DNA of 64,000 nucleotides from Amorphophallus konjac (GCA_022559845.1 CM040123.1:316057933-316121932), one strand, 5' to 3'; positions 1 to 10,879 are shown, numbered from the stretch's first letter. A program made the numbers and translations. The notes: generated from the sequence alone by a model not told the origin.

Positions 1-679
1 CCGGCAGATTCGGCATCCACACTCAACCGACATTCTTTACCTTATTTTCCCCACCCCGCTTGGCCGGCTGAAGGCCCCACCCTGCGTGGTGGTAATTTTG
101 ATTGTAACACCTTAATCCCCACCCCAAGAACCCCCCCCCCCTTGCATGGGGTGTAGTGCATGTAACTTACAATTTCAGGTTGAAGCTTCTCCGGCGCGGC
201 GTGCGGGTAAGCCCACGCTTCCTCGCTCGCCCTCGTCTCCGACCGGGATCGGTGTCTTCACACCGACTAGGTGAGCCACTGCACACTCCTCTTTGCTGAA
301 ATTTCCTTGCTTGAGTAGTATTGTATCTTAGTGCCGTCGGTGGTAAGTGGAGTGCCCGAACTCAAATTTGCTTGTGAATGAATGATTACCGCGGGTGAGT
401 TGTGAGTGAACCGTTAATACCCATGCCCTCGGCGTGCTGGCCGTCTATGAGAGTGGACATCCTAGGACCCTTGAGAGGTCCAATCCTAAGCTAGCCAACT
501 CTCGGAGCAGCAAGGGCCCGTCCCGGACCCTCACCACTATCACCGGTTTGCCTACGGGCACAAGAGTGCGCTTAGCGGGTGAGTCCGCCCGAGTAAAGTC
601 ACCGGTTCGTGCGTTGGTTGCTTGCTAGGTCCAAGGGTCATTTGATCATGTGAGGAACCCCCTAGGTCATGTCACATCA
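1..679 (+). mobile_element. 3' part of a gypsy-type LTR (5' LTR of a small element)
   Basis: This is the right-hand part of a long terminal repeat whose start lies outside the window. It ends in CATCA and is followed two bases later by a primer-binding site. The reverse complement of 36671 to about 37350 matches it along its whole length, including the C-rich run near 130 and the segment TTGCATGGGG, so the same LTR family occurs inverted as a solo LTR there. I see no gene in it; the small reading frames are not conserved in the inverted copy. Seen directly: termini, PBS and the inverted homolog. Inferred: gypsy superfamily, from the PBS type and the following polypurine region. Confidence 0.8.
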
Positions 680-681
680 AG

Positions 682-693
682 TGGTATCAGAGC
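682..693 (+). other. Primer-binding site, tRNA-iMet type
   Basis: The 12-mer TGGTATCAGAGC lies two bases after the LTR end. It is complementary to the 3' end of plant initiator tRNA-Met, the usual minus-strand primer of many plant LTR retrotransposons. It fixes the LTR end at 679 and the plus orientation. Confidence 0.85.
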
Positions 694-772
694 TTAGGGA
701 ACCAGCCTGTTCTCACAGACTGGGATCTTGAGCTTCTAGGTTCGAGGACGAACCTTCCAAAGTGGAGGGGTT
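694..772 (+). other. Minimal internal domain with polypurine tract
   Basis: Only about 80 bases separate the PBS from the next LTR-like start. The segment TTCGAGGACGAACCT followed by AAGTGGAGGGG is the pattern that ends the internal region of many chromodomain gypsy elements just before the 3' LTR, so the purine run at about 759-770 is the likely polypurine tract. All gag and pol coding capacity is missing. It could be a TRIM-like non-autonomous element or an internal deletion. Confidence 0.65.
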
Positions 773-833
773 TGATGGAAATCAAGCCAACTATCAAGCC
801 GGAGCAGATCAAGCAAGTCGGCAGGCCAAAGCT

Positions 834-957
834 GAAGGCGCTAGCTTTGCCTAGCGCGACCTGGTGAAGGCGCTAGCTTTACCTAGCGCCATCTGAAGAT
901 GAAGGCGCCAGCCTTCCATAGCGCAACATGAAGAACGTGCTGGGTTTCCCTAGCGCG
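834..957 (+). repeat. Four short inverted repeats (GCGCTAG...CTAGCGC)
   Basis: Units begin at about 834, 866, 901 and 932, each with a GAAGGCGC-like left arm and a CTAGCGC-like right arm separated by about 6 to 10 bases. The first two have perfect 7- to 8-base arms; the others keep GCGC. Two more units lie at 1691-1714 and 1724-1746 in the same LTR-like segment. Confidence 0.8.
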
Positions 958-1086
958 TTCTCAGGCAGACGGTCAACTGCAGACGCCCCAACTACCCAGC
1001 CCTTGGAACTCCCAATGACTTCAATGTTCGCTGTTTCCCACTGTTGTAATTGATGTTTTAGTGTCGTTTAGGCTTCCCCTTCCCCC

Positions 1087-1093
1087 TATATAT
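1087..1093 (+). promoter_or_regulatory. TATA box of the LTR-like segment
   Basis: TATATAT preceded by a C-rich stretch and followed by a short leader matches the usual layout of a plant LTR promoter. Only sequence context supports it. Confidence 0.5.
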
Positions 1094-1801
1094 GTACTCC
1101 ATCTCGTTTGATTAAGCAATAGAATGAAAAAAAAATGAATTGAAAGTATAGCATGGCTATCTCTCCCCCCCCAATCTTTGGAATCCCCTCCCCCTCTCCC
1201 CTCTACGGGTGCGATGCCCACGTTCTTCTTCTAATCCTCCCCTTTTCCCCTTCACGGAGGCCGTTCGAAGATCCGGGTGCATCGGCCTTGAGAAGAGGTC
1301 GGGTGTGAGGCCCCATTCGGGCTCCGTTCTTCCTCCACCAACGATCGACGCCCTCCACCCTCGCCAACGACGTTGCTATGGCCACGACGGAGATTGGTTG
1401 CACCGGTCCTGCGATGGGATCGGGTGTGATGCCCCAGCCAAAACCCTACTGATCCTAGCTCGCCCTGCCATGCCCTTTCTCCCTCGTCGCCCACCTCCGT
1501 TCCCACATTCCCTAAGTTATCCTAGCTAGCAATAGGTTAGTTTAATCGATATTTAGGGTCCCCTTGTTTTGTTTAAGATCCCCCCCCGTGTCATATCCAC
1601 TCTCCTATGTGCCCTCCCCTTATGAATCACTCCCCCGAAGTCATCCACGAGCGTCCCTAAGTCCAACTTCATCGTCCGGCTGCTGTCTGAGAAGGCGCCA
1701 TATCGTCCTAGCGCGATCTTCATGAAGGCGCTAGGAACCTATAGCGCGACAATGATCTTAAGGTTGAAGAAGGCCACCCCCTCCCAATCTTGTTTCACAT
1801 C

Positions 1802-3389
1802 ATTCTATCATAAAGAATTATGAAGTGGCAACTTAATCAATCTGATTTAATTTTGATGTATACCAACTTTGCCAAATTGAACTCAATGCTCATATCTGAA
1901 TCCAAGTTTTAATAAAAGTGAACCAAATAGTCAGAAAAACACTCAAAAACAATCATCTTTTATCTTACACAAATGATCTCAATTGCTCCTTTGAAAAAAA
2001 TACACAGGTTAGTACTGAAATTAAACATTTTTCCAGAACATGAGTTGACAGATTTTTCAAGATAATTTTAATTGAAGCACATTATATTTTTCCTGAGTTA
2101 TTTAAGTTGATCAACACCTTTTTACATGAGGCACAACAAGTCTTAGTTGAAGTGACCCAGTTACTCAGTGTGATAACTGGCATTGCCTCTCACTTTGAGA
2201 GCAGAGTTAGCAATATGAGTGTCTTTTTACATGAGAAGACACCTTTATCAGAGGCCAGACTCCCCAGCTACTCAACACAAATAAGCTATTGCTCTGTCAG
2301 GATTTGTTTCACTGAATTTTTTATCAGAGATAACTGTGGCACCTCATGACATGAGTTACTTTATTTCATTGATAAAGAATTCAGTTTCTCAGTGACCGAG
2401 TCATTTCTCTGAATTCACAATTTTTTATTTAGTCAACTTTTTCAAGTTAATGTTTAACCAAACCACTCACTCTACGTATCTCTACCAAAGTAGCCTAGAT
2501 TTCAAATTTCAGATATCAGATGAGAGACTTTAAGGATTACATGACACAAGAGGTTAAAGTTTATTAAACCTCATCAACAGATATTTTCAATTCATTTAAT
2601 TACAAAGCTGAGAATTCATTAATCTTATATTAGTCTGATTCAGTGATAATTCTTAAATCCATATGATAGGAGTTTCTGCCAAGAACTCAGACTGAATTAC
2701 ATGTCATGCATCTTAAGTTCCTCAGATCAGAACAATAAATTTAGCTGACCAACAACTCAATAATGGAGCCAAAATAGTCACACCAGCTAAGAGGTATATG
2801 AAGGAAGAGTACAAGCTAGTGGAAGCGTAAATCAGCAATAGAAAAGAGCATCAGAAGAGATTTGTATCATCAGACAGGAGCTGAGTCTGGAATACAGACT
2901 GATCAGCTATTTTAGAGATATCAACAGAGAATACAGTTGAATAGCGCATAGTCAAGAGAATGAATTAGGTTACTTAAACAAAAGGAGTTCATGAGGTGAA
3001 GAAGATATGAAATAGGAATGCTCCCCCCGTCTAAGTGCAGTGAATTTCTTTTTCAAATTTTATTCTCTTCAAATTTATGATATGCAATACACTGCTCTAT
3101 ATGAGAACTAGACCCATGGTACTAGGCGGAGGACTCGGTCCAAGGACCACCTCACACAAGGCAGTAGCATCCAGACATACTCCATATGCCCTTCAGCACA
3201 GTTTCATTTAATATATCATGATGGTCATGCAAATGTCATGTGCAGTGCAAAGCAATCTCATTTGTTTAGTGCAAACAACAGCATGAGAAGAACATCAAAA
3301 ATCAATCAAGCAAAACAACAATTTCAGATAATGAAATTGAAACAGATTTCAGAACTGACCTGAATTGAGTCCTGGGGTTTTCTTTTTGA
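1802..3389 (-). other. Post-gag non-coding region of the minus-strand element
   Basis: No gene is visible. The region is AT-rich and corresponds in position to 16213-17461 of the plus-strand relative. A short GGGGGGAG purine run (minus strand, near 3023) resembles GGGGGAG at about 16810 in that relative. No integrase, reverse transcriptase or RNase H motif is seen in any frame. Confidence 0.55.
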
Positions 3390-3429
3390 GTGCCTTGGTT
3401 AACCCCTTTTATTTCTCCCTCCAAGGCAC
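3390..3429 (-). promoter_or_regulatory. Conserved hairpin just downstream of gag
   Basis: On the minus strand GTGCCTTGG (3429-3421) pairs with CCAAGGCAC (3398-3390) around a 22-base loop that contains AAATAAAAGGGG. It begins 17 bases after the gag stop. The relative at 16165-16212 has the same hairpin with a longer stem and the innermost pair changed from G-C to A-T. Confidence 0.7.
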
Positions 3430-3446
3430 ACCTGTAAAGTATTTGA

Positions 3447-5957
3447 TCATCTTGATCCTGCAGGGACCCAAGCAGCTTTGGGTCCTGCGTTAGCCCTGAC
3501 AGATTTTCTAAACATTTTCATTGCAACATTATCATCAAATTTTATCAGTGAACAGTCATCCATAGAATGTCCAAATTTTCCACAGTATCTACATGAAATG
3601 GCTAGTGTTTGATTTTTATGATGCATATTGACGGCAGGGTGATGTTTATAAACATGTTCATAAGATTTTTTGTTATATTCATGAGCAGTTTGATGCTTGT
3701 TCTTAACCATCCAACATTCAGTAGATTTATGGCCTGGCTTCCCACAGTTATAGCATGAAATTTTCACAAAAGGTTTTGCAGGGAATTTGACAAAATGGGG
3801 TTTAACATAGTTCTTTTGAACATACCAACAGTCCTTGACTGTATGCCCATTTTTTCCACAGTGGGAGCAAGCAAAAGAATTTCTTCTGTGAAAAACATTT
3901 TTACCCCAAGTAGATCTAAACCAGCACTCAGCAGCCTTGTGCCCAGGCTTATTGCAGTTGAAGCACACAATGTGCTGACTAGAATTGTGTTTAGATCCAT
4001 AAGGATCATGAAAGTGCAGGGAAGGCCTGGCTTGAAGTTTGTTGTCTTCTTTCATGATAAAATAATCATTCATGAGATGACCATGTTTCCCACAATAATA
4101 ACATGAAGCATCAGGCTTCCTAGCAACATGGTTTCTATCAAAAGAGTTTCTAGAATGTAAAGTTCTACTAGCATGCTCATCCTTTAACATCAATCCACAA
4201 TCCTCCATTATGTGACCTCCTTTCCCACAATAATAACATGACCCCTTTTTAATGTGAGTGTGTGAGAGATCATGTGAATTGTGTGTAGCCTTCTTTATAG
4301 TAACAGGAGTGTCTTTATCCTTCTTCTGTGAAGTTTCATCCTTTTTCAGTTTTTGGTTTTGTTCCACAGTTTTGGGTTTTACAGTAGATTTTTGTGCAGT
4401 GAATTTGAAAACAGAAGGAGCAGAGGTTGTGTTCTTATTGGTGGCTTTGACAAAAATAGTAGATGTTTCATTCCCATTACTCTTTTTCTTTGTCGGACTA
4501 TAGCCCAGTCCCTTTCTCTCAAAGTTATCACTCTTTCCAAGAAGCTTATTCAGATTGTCCTTACCTTTGACAAATTTTGATAGAGAATCTTTCAAATCTT
4601 TAATCTCAAAATTCAAATCAGCAATTTTAGCTTCATATTTGGACAGATCTGTTTCACAGGAAATTACTTGTTGATGCAAGGCATCATTCAGACTTTTGAG
4701 TTTTTCTACTTCCTGTTTTAATTCTATTTCCTTGTCAGCTTCAGATAAGGACTTGTAAAGATCATCAACTTCTTGTTGAAGGGATATGATAGTAAGCTCA
4801 TATCCAGCTATTTTCTGTTCACTGCAACTGACATTTCCATTTAACATTAAGTTGATGGTTTTTAGACACTCAATTTCTTGTTCAGCATTCATCAACCTAT
4901 CAGAATTATCCACACTCACACACTTGCCTTTTTCCATTGTTATTAGCCTATCCGTCAACTGGGTGTTTAGATGTTTCAACTCATTGATTTCCTCTTGCAG
5001 TTTACCATTCTGCTCTAGGAGATCAGCATCAACCACCCATTCATCTGAGAGAGACTAACATTCATGAAACATTTCCTGTTGTTTTTCAGAATCTTTCTAT
5101 AATTCTATGTTTACAGATTTTATGTCATTAAGCTTTTCAATCAGCAATTTGTTCTCCTGTCTAAGTTTCTCTGATTTTTCATCATTTTTATTGGAGAACT
5201 CTTTAAGAGAGTCATTTTCAAATTTCAGCTTGTTTAATTCAAACTTAACACATTCAATTTCTTTCAGCAAATCCTTGCACTGAACAGAATCATGACTAGC
5301 TAGACTAAGCTTCATTTCAAGTTCAGAGATTTCTTTCACATGATCTTGATTCTCAGTTTTCAATAAAGAAATTTGTTTCTTCAACATTAGAGAATCAGAC
5401 ATACATGCATCATGAATATTTTTCAATTCAACACACTTTCTACAAGGAGAACTTGAACTATCTAAACCAGTACCCTTCTTCAATTTTTTATACTATTTTC
5501 TTAACAGTTCATGAGATTCAAATAATTCAGCATAAGCATTCTCCCAATCTTCTAGAGAAAAATTCTCGAAGAGATTTACCTCATCATCATCATCTTTAGT
5601 CTGACTACTGCCTTGATTGCTGCCAATTGGATTACTTCTGTTAGCCATCATGCAGTTGTCCTCGTTTACCCTAGGAAATTGCTTCAGCCTATCCAGGATG
5701 TCCTTTGCTGAGCAGCAATTATGAAGACAAGACCATAAGGCTCTGTCAGTAGCTGCTTTCAACAGGTTAAAGGCTTTCTGATTTTCTCCATCCTTTGATC
5801 TGTGTCTGTCGGTCCATTTGGACACTTTCGTTGGTAAGGTGTGAGGACCTTGTGAAATTAATTTTCACAAATCAGGATTAGCAGAATTTACATAGGCATG
5901 TAAAGCAGTGTACCACTGACTGAAACCAGAACCATTAAAGACGGGTGGTAAAGCCAT
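3447..5957 (-). pseudogene. gag: gag of SIRE-like copia element, four in-frame stops
   Basis: Gag is the capsid and nucleocapsid protein that packages element RNA. The frame opens at an ATG at 5957 (MALPPVFNGSGFSQWY, the typical copia gag start) and stays in one frame to 3447. It is cut by four stops: TGA soon after the start (about 5853) and TAG at 5493-5495, 5097-5099 and about 5055. The middle is a long charged coiled coil. The C-terminal third has six CCHC knuckles (CX2CX4HX4C), the second with its last Cys changed to Tyr (HGHLMNDY). It ends with GPKAAWVP, a motif common at the end of copia gag. No frameshift is seen, so decay is recent or mainly by point mutation. Pol does not follow. 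Confidence 0.85.
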
Positions 5958-6074
5958 TGAAAAACAAATAGCGAATAAGTTCAAGGCAACAGGAACAATT
6001 ATGCACTAAAAACAAATTAGCACTTAAGACAGCAAGATCGAATCTGCAGGTCGCTGGACCTTGTATGCAGACAC

Positions 6075-6087
6075 CGCTCTGATACCA
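6075..6087 (-). other. Primer-binding site, tRNA-iMet type (minus strand)
   Basis: The plus strand reads CGCTCTGATACCA, the reverse complement of TGGTATCAGAGCG. It lies two bases from the LTR edge at 6090 and sets the orientation of the element. Confidence 0.9.
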
Positions 6088-7080
6088 ATTGTTAAAATGT
6101 AATGCCCAGATACAGAGGGGGGGTGAATGTATCCCTCTACAAAAAATGGCCTAATTAAATTATAAAGCTCAGTAATGCGGAATTAAAACTGTTGGAGAAA
6201 TAGCCTAAGGAGCCTTAGAAGGATCAAAGCAAGACATCAACTCAAGAAGCCCTCAAACGATCCTAAGCAAGCATCTAATGCGCAGCAATCAAGTGAACAT
6301 ATAAGAAACTCAATTAACCTCTAGGATATAGATAATCAATTAAATCACGGTCCTAGCATGCATCTAGCGGAAGCAAGAAATCAAACAAACCACTGCACGA
6401 TGATTTTAGGTGGTTCGGTCAACAGACCTACGTCCACCCCTCACTCCAAACCAGAGTGAGGCTTCCACTAGTAACACTAGCACAGCAGACTCAGTCTGCA
6501 ACAAAGGCTGCCAAACAGCTTGACCAGGGGAACAACCTCCCCTCTTCCTCCCAACCGGAGGGACACCCCAAGTGACTCCCAGCCACTTGGAAACTAGAGG
6601 CACACGGTCTCTCTTCCTCCAGACACGGAGGGAACCCCTGGACTTGCTACCCACAAGCCCAGAACTGGAGGAACAAGCCTCCCTTCCTCCAAACCGGAGG
6701 GGAACCTAGAGACCCAAGTCTCACTTCCTCTGAACCCTAGAGGAAAGCACAACCGGAGATAAATCTCCCTTCCTCCTACCCGGAGGGAAACAACCGATGA
6801 CACCCTGTCAAAGGAAACCAGAGACGCAAGTCTCACTTCCTCTACACCGGAGGGAACCCACCACAAGTAGCACCCAGCTACTTGCAAACCGAAGACACAA
6901 GATCTCCCTTCTCCTGAGTCCTCAGGAGGAACCCGATCCCCAACAGGGCAATCGGAGGAACAACAAATGAATAGTTCAAAGAAAAAACAAAACCCAGCAA
7001 CAGAAAGCTGAAAAGGTAAAATCAAATGTGACTCTTGCAGGAGTTGGCTGGCCTGGATTTGATCCACGATCCAGCAGGAA

Positions 7081-7330
7081 CTTCTTCTACTGCTTCTCTC
7101 TTTCTCCCAGCACGAACTCTCTTTACTTCTTCTTCTTCTCACTGCTCTTGCCTTCTCCTTCTTCTCACTCTCTGTATCTCACTGTCTCTCTTTCTTTTTC
7201 TTCTTCTACTCTCTCGATCTAGCTCTCAGCTTTCTCTATCTCTTCTTTCTCTACTGCACGTCTTCTCTTAGCTCTGGCTGCTTCTACTTCAGTCACTCTC
7301 TCTACTCTTGCTCTCACTCATCAGAGGAAG
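7081..7330. repeat. Pyrimidine-rich tract in the LTR leader
   Basis: The plus strand is strongly C/T-rich (CTTCTTCTT and CTCTCT runs). On the element's own strand it is a GA-rich leader just after the TATA box, matching the GA-rich leader at 13305-13490 of the related element. Confidence 0.7.
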
Positions 7331-7338
7331 AAGACACA

Positions 7339-7347
7339 TATTTATAG
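7339..7347 (-). promoter_or_regulatory. TATA box of the minus-strand LTR
   Basis: The minus strand reads CTATAAATA. It lies just upstream of the purine-rich leader and downstream of the motif clusters, as expected for the start of transcription into gag. Confidence 0.7.
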
Positions 7348-7554
7348 CAGCAGCAGATTAGGGCAGCGTGTGCTCTCCACGATTCCCGCCCAAATGCTTC
7401 AGTCCACGTGGAGGCTCCTCTGCATCTCGGATCACGTGCCAGATGCCAGCCTCGTATCACGTGCCTCACTCTTCATAGGCTTCACGAACAGTACCTGTCT
7501 CACAGTCATAGGAGATTAATCAGAAGGATAGAATGTATAGACTTTAGAACAGCA

Positions 7555-8135
7555 AAAGGTGCACTCTACTGAAAATGACACGGGGTACATAAGATGACTA
7601 CAGCACGAGATAAACAGAGAACGACACGAGGTACATACAGTATCATAGCTAACACTACAAGGATAATGACACGAAGTCAGATGAGAACAGCACGAGGTAA
7701 GAGAGAACGACACGAGGTAAAGCGGTAGTAAAGCACGCGATCAGAGAAAAACTGGACGAAGATAGAAAGAAACAACACGAAGACATAAAAATAGAACTAA
7801 CATGAAGACATAAGAACACAAGATAACACGAAGACACAGGAAAACAAAAGCAACACGACATAACAAACAGCAAAGAGAACGGCACGAGGTGAAATGACAC
7901 TTTACTAAAAAGACTTGAATGCACACAAGACAACTCGAGTACTAAGTTGCTCGAACGTACGAACGACTCGAAGACGAGGACGACACGGGCTGACAACAAC
8001 TTGAAGATGAAAACAGAAACCGACACGAAGTGTGGTTACAAAATAAGAAAGACACGAGGTCTAGGAAAAACAACACGAAGATAGAAATAACAAAGAAACG
8101 ACTCGAACTACGGACGACATGGAGACAACACAATC
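7555..8135 (-). repeat. Cluster of ACACGARG motifs in U3
   Basis: About twenty copies of a short motif close to (G/A)ACACGA(A/G)G on the plus strand (CTTCGTGTC or CCTCGTGTC on the element strand) occur at irregular spacings, mostly 15 to 40 bases. Spacers share little. This is a dispersed motif cluster, not a simple tandem repeat. Confidence 0.75.
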
Positions 8136-8224
8136 AGACTCGACTTGAGACACTTAAAGCTTGAATTTAGAGAAGAATGCACGAAGTAAAATCAACACGA
8201 AGACAGAAGAAGACGGTCAACGAG

Positions 8225-8935
8225 ACTCTGACTCTGTACAGACTTAAGCTAAAGCAAGACAGTCGATGTATGGACTTTATGAGAAGGAAACTGAACACTG
8301 TACACACTTCCAACGTACAGACTTCATATGAACAGCCCAATGTGCATACTTCCCTTCGATGCATCTACAGTGCAATGTATGGACTTGACGAACATTATGC
8401 AATGTATGGACTTTGATGTTCAACTGGTGAGTGTACAAACTTCACCAATGAAACGCTCACTGTATAGACTTGCTGGATACAACGTGAGACGCTGTATAGA
8501 CTTCGTCTTCCAGCGTATAGACTTAATGAATGCATATGCCAAAACCATTGTACAGACTTGACATATTTAAAGTGCATGCGATGCAAACTGTACAGACTTT
8601 GATATGTGAGACACAAAGAGAATGCACTGAAGTCTGTATAGACTTAGCATGAAGCACACATGCGATGTACAGACTTCAAGTCATGCAATGCAATGTACAC
8701 ACTTCAGCTAAGCAAGCTTCAGTGAATGTATGGACTTCATGAATAAGATGCAATGCTAACTGTTGTATAGACTTGTGAAACTATGCAAGCTACAGGACAA
8801 TGCAAGCTGTTCAGACTTTGTGTGTTCAAATCCCAATGTACAGACTTAGCTTTGAGCATGGGACGTACAGACTTGGCGAATGCAATATTCAGACTTGGAT
8901 GCATGCTGTACCATGCGATGTATAGACTTTATGAA
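8225..8935 (-). repeat. Cluster of AAGTCTRTACA motifs in U3
   Basis: About 23 copies of TGTAYAGACTT or close variants appear on the plus strand, which is AAGTCTRTACA on the element strand. Spacing varies from about 15 to 45 bases. The same motif in the element's sense orientation is clustered in the LTRs at 12481-13095 and 27191-27805. Confidence 0.85.
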
Positions 8936-9170
8936 CTACGACATGAACATATCAGCAGAGAGGTAATGCACAGAACAGAAATCAAGCACAAACCAATTTA
9001 TCACAGCATGACTCAAGCATACACATGCATTCTTCGCAATTCAGACATGGCACACTCATGCAATCTCCCATAGAATAGTTCAGACATAATCAAAACAAAG
9101 TGATGACTCAATATTATGTTGCTATCATTAAAACACCACATCATCAACAAAGCACAAGGGGCACAACACC

Positions 9171-9412
9171 CTTCGGCCTTCGTGGCCTGCTTCCCAATTT
9201 TGGCTCTTGTAGCCTGCTTCCCCGATTTGGCTCCCGTAGCCTACTTCCAGATCTTCGGCTCTTGTAGTCGCTTCCCCAACATTTTGGCTTATGTATCCCA
9301 CTTCCCTTTGGCCTTTGTGTCCTGCTTCCCTAATCTCGACTCCTGTAGCCCGCCTCCCAATTTTGGCTTTTGTAGCCTGCTTACCAGCTTCGGCTCTTGC
9401 AGCCAGCTCCCC
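9171..9412 (+). repeat. Minisatellite, about 28 bp, GGCT...AGCC type
   Basis: About nine degenerate copies built on GGCTCTTGTAGCCTGCTTCC. Each unit has a tiny inverted repeat GGCT(5)AGCC. The same unit family occurs at 10562-10855 and 48770-49500. Confidence 0.8.
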
Positions 9413-10561
9413 TAATACCTTTACTACCACTACACCTATACGTAACAACAGTATGTTCTTACGCAAAAAAAAAGAAGACAAAAAAAGAGACAAAAAAATT
9501 TGCTTGGCTGCCCTACTTGCATGCTTGCTTATAATATAGAATAACACACCTCCTTGAAATTTTCTAGGACCATATTTCCTTGCTAAATAAAATCGCCCCG
9601 ATTCCGGATGCACGAGCGTCACGGCATACGCTCAAAGAGAACCCAATTATGGCGGGTGCACACGTCAAGGGGAAGAGTCGTGGCTAAATTGTAAAGCCCA
9701 ACTCACAAAATAAACCGGAGGCAACACTCCCACACTTCACGCTTAATGTGTTCAATGGTCTTCGACCATAGGGATTGCCCGACTTTCTTCTTAGCACTCT
9801 ACGGAGGCTTGAATTTCTGCACTCACGTGAAAGGTAATCATGAGGAAAGAGCTGCCTACCCCCACTTAAAAAAAAGGAAGAAAAAATGATGTAAAAAAAG
9901 AGAGAAACGTGAATCTAAGTAGTCGAGAATCCCTATTGAGACACATGAGGAGACTTGCGTGAAATGGTGAAGCGAATTTCAATAAGGATGAAGCCTAATA
10001 GCAGGGAATCCCCATTAAGACACATGAGGAAACTCGCGTCAAATGGTGGAATCCGTAATAAAATTATGATAAGGACGAATCTTAGTAGCAGGGAATCCCC
10101 ACTAAAACAAATGAGGAGACTCGCGCCGAACGGTGAAATCAGCTACCAAAATAAACAGATGGGGGGCTGTGCGAAGCTACCGAAATCGAAAGCCCGAAAC
10201 CCATGTGTAGGCGCTAAAGTGATCCTCGAGTGTTGCTTAGAAAACCTGCACATCCCAATGTTTAGGGTCTTTTGCTCACTTGTTCGCTTCTCCACTCCGC
10301 AGAGAATTGCCTAGGGTGAAATGCATGAATTTAAGCTATGCATGCAAGACATGCGATATCCACTTGACGGGCGCATCACCCCTCAGTTGTGCCTCGTGGC
10401 CCACACCGTGTCTGCGAATTATGGGTGATGTTCCTATCCTATCCCCTATAGAGGGAGCTACTTTATGTGTATTCTTATATTATGCTTGCTAATGAATGCT
10501 TGCATGCTTGAATAAAGAAATAAATAAAAAAATAGAAATAAATAAATAAATAAATAAACTC
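9413..10561 (+). other. Non-coding internal segment of copy 1
   Basis: It has an A-rich stretch near 9465, a segment matching 50930-51250, a degenerate three-copy version of the 88-bp repeat (about 9905-10150) and a segment matching 62514-62870. It ends in an AAAT-rich microsatellite at 10520-10560. No protein motif is seen. Confidence 0.7.
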
Positions 10562-10855
10562 AATTTTGGCTATCGCGGCCTGCTTTCTCGGTTCTGGCTC
10601 GTACAGCCCAATCTTGGCCCTCACGGCCTACTTCCTGCCCATGCGGCTTGCTAATCTCCCAACTTCAGCTTTTGCAGCCTGCTTCCCCGATCTGGGCTTT
10701 CATAGCTTATTCCCCAATTTCGGCTTGTGTAGCCAGCTTCCTGATTGCGGATCTTATAGTCCACTTCCCCGATTTCAGCCTTCACGGCCTACTTCCGCAA
10801 CACCGATTCTGGCCCTTGCGGTCCACTTTCTTGGGTTCAGATTTCATAGCTAGTA
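10562..10855 (+). repeat. Minisatellite, about 28 bp, second block
   Basis: Degenerate copies of the GGCT...AGCC-type unit (for example TTGGCCCTCACGGCCTACTT), with CGGCCT variants, in about ten copies. Confidence 0.75.
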
Positions 10856-10879
10856 CTCCTAGCGCATGGAAGAACACAA

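Larger units (their letters stand above)
773..1801 (+). mobile_element. LTR-like segment, probable 3' LTR (altered or truncated)
   Basis: The segment starts with TGATG directly after the purine tract and can be read to a CATCA at 1801, after which sequence of the neighbouring copia element begins. It holds a TATA box, a run of As at 1125 and six short inverted repeats. It is not clearly similar to 1-679, although the two LTRs of one element should match, so it may be truncated, recombined or of another family. No gene is seen. The right border is a guess. Confidence 0.45.
1802..9149 (-). mobile_element. SIRE-like Ty1/copia element, 5' half, minus strand
   Basis: Read on the minus strand this holds a 5' LTR (9149 down to 6090), an iMet-type PBS, a gag frame with zinc knuckles, and about 1.6 kb of downstream sequence that stops near 1802. 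The gag organisation, the post-gag hairpin and the LTR start all resemble the plus-strand element at 12318-28804, so both belong to one lineage. No pol domains and no 3' LTR are present; the rest is either left of the window or lost. The base after the LTR at 9150 begins Tat-like sequence, so it sits inside that element. Confidence 0.8.
6090..9149 (-). mobile_element. 5' LTR of the minus-strand copia element
   Basis: On the plus strand it runs from TGTTAAAATG to CATCAACA, which are the inverted TG/CA termini. Its start on the minus strand is similar to the start of the LTR at 12318 (TGTTG, then a GTTTT stretch and GAGTCAT). The U3 part (9149 to about 7350) carries two different clusters of short motifs; a TATA box follows, then a pyrimidine-rich (plus-strand) leader. 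No coding sequence is supported; the minus-strand frames at 7516-8133 come from the motif cluster. Confidence 0.8.

Noticed and set aside
7516..8133. Several minus-strand Ser/Phe/Val-rich frames that resemble membrane proteins
   Set aside because: They run through the ACACGARG motif cluster of an LTR; the hydrophobic look comes from the repeated motif.
8225..8935. CRISPR-like array
   Set aside because: Motif is 11 bases, spacing is irregular and short, and the context is a plant LTR.
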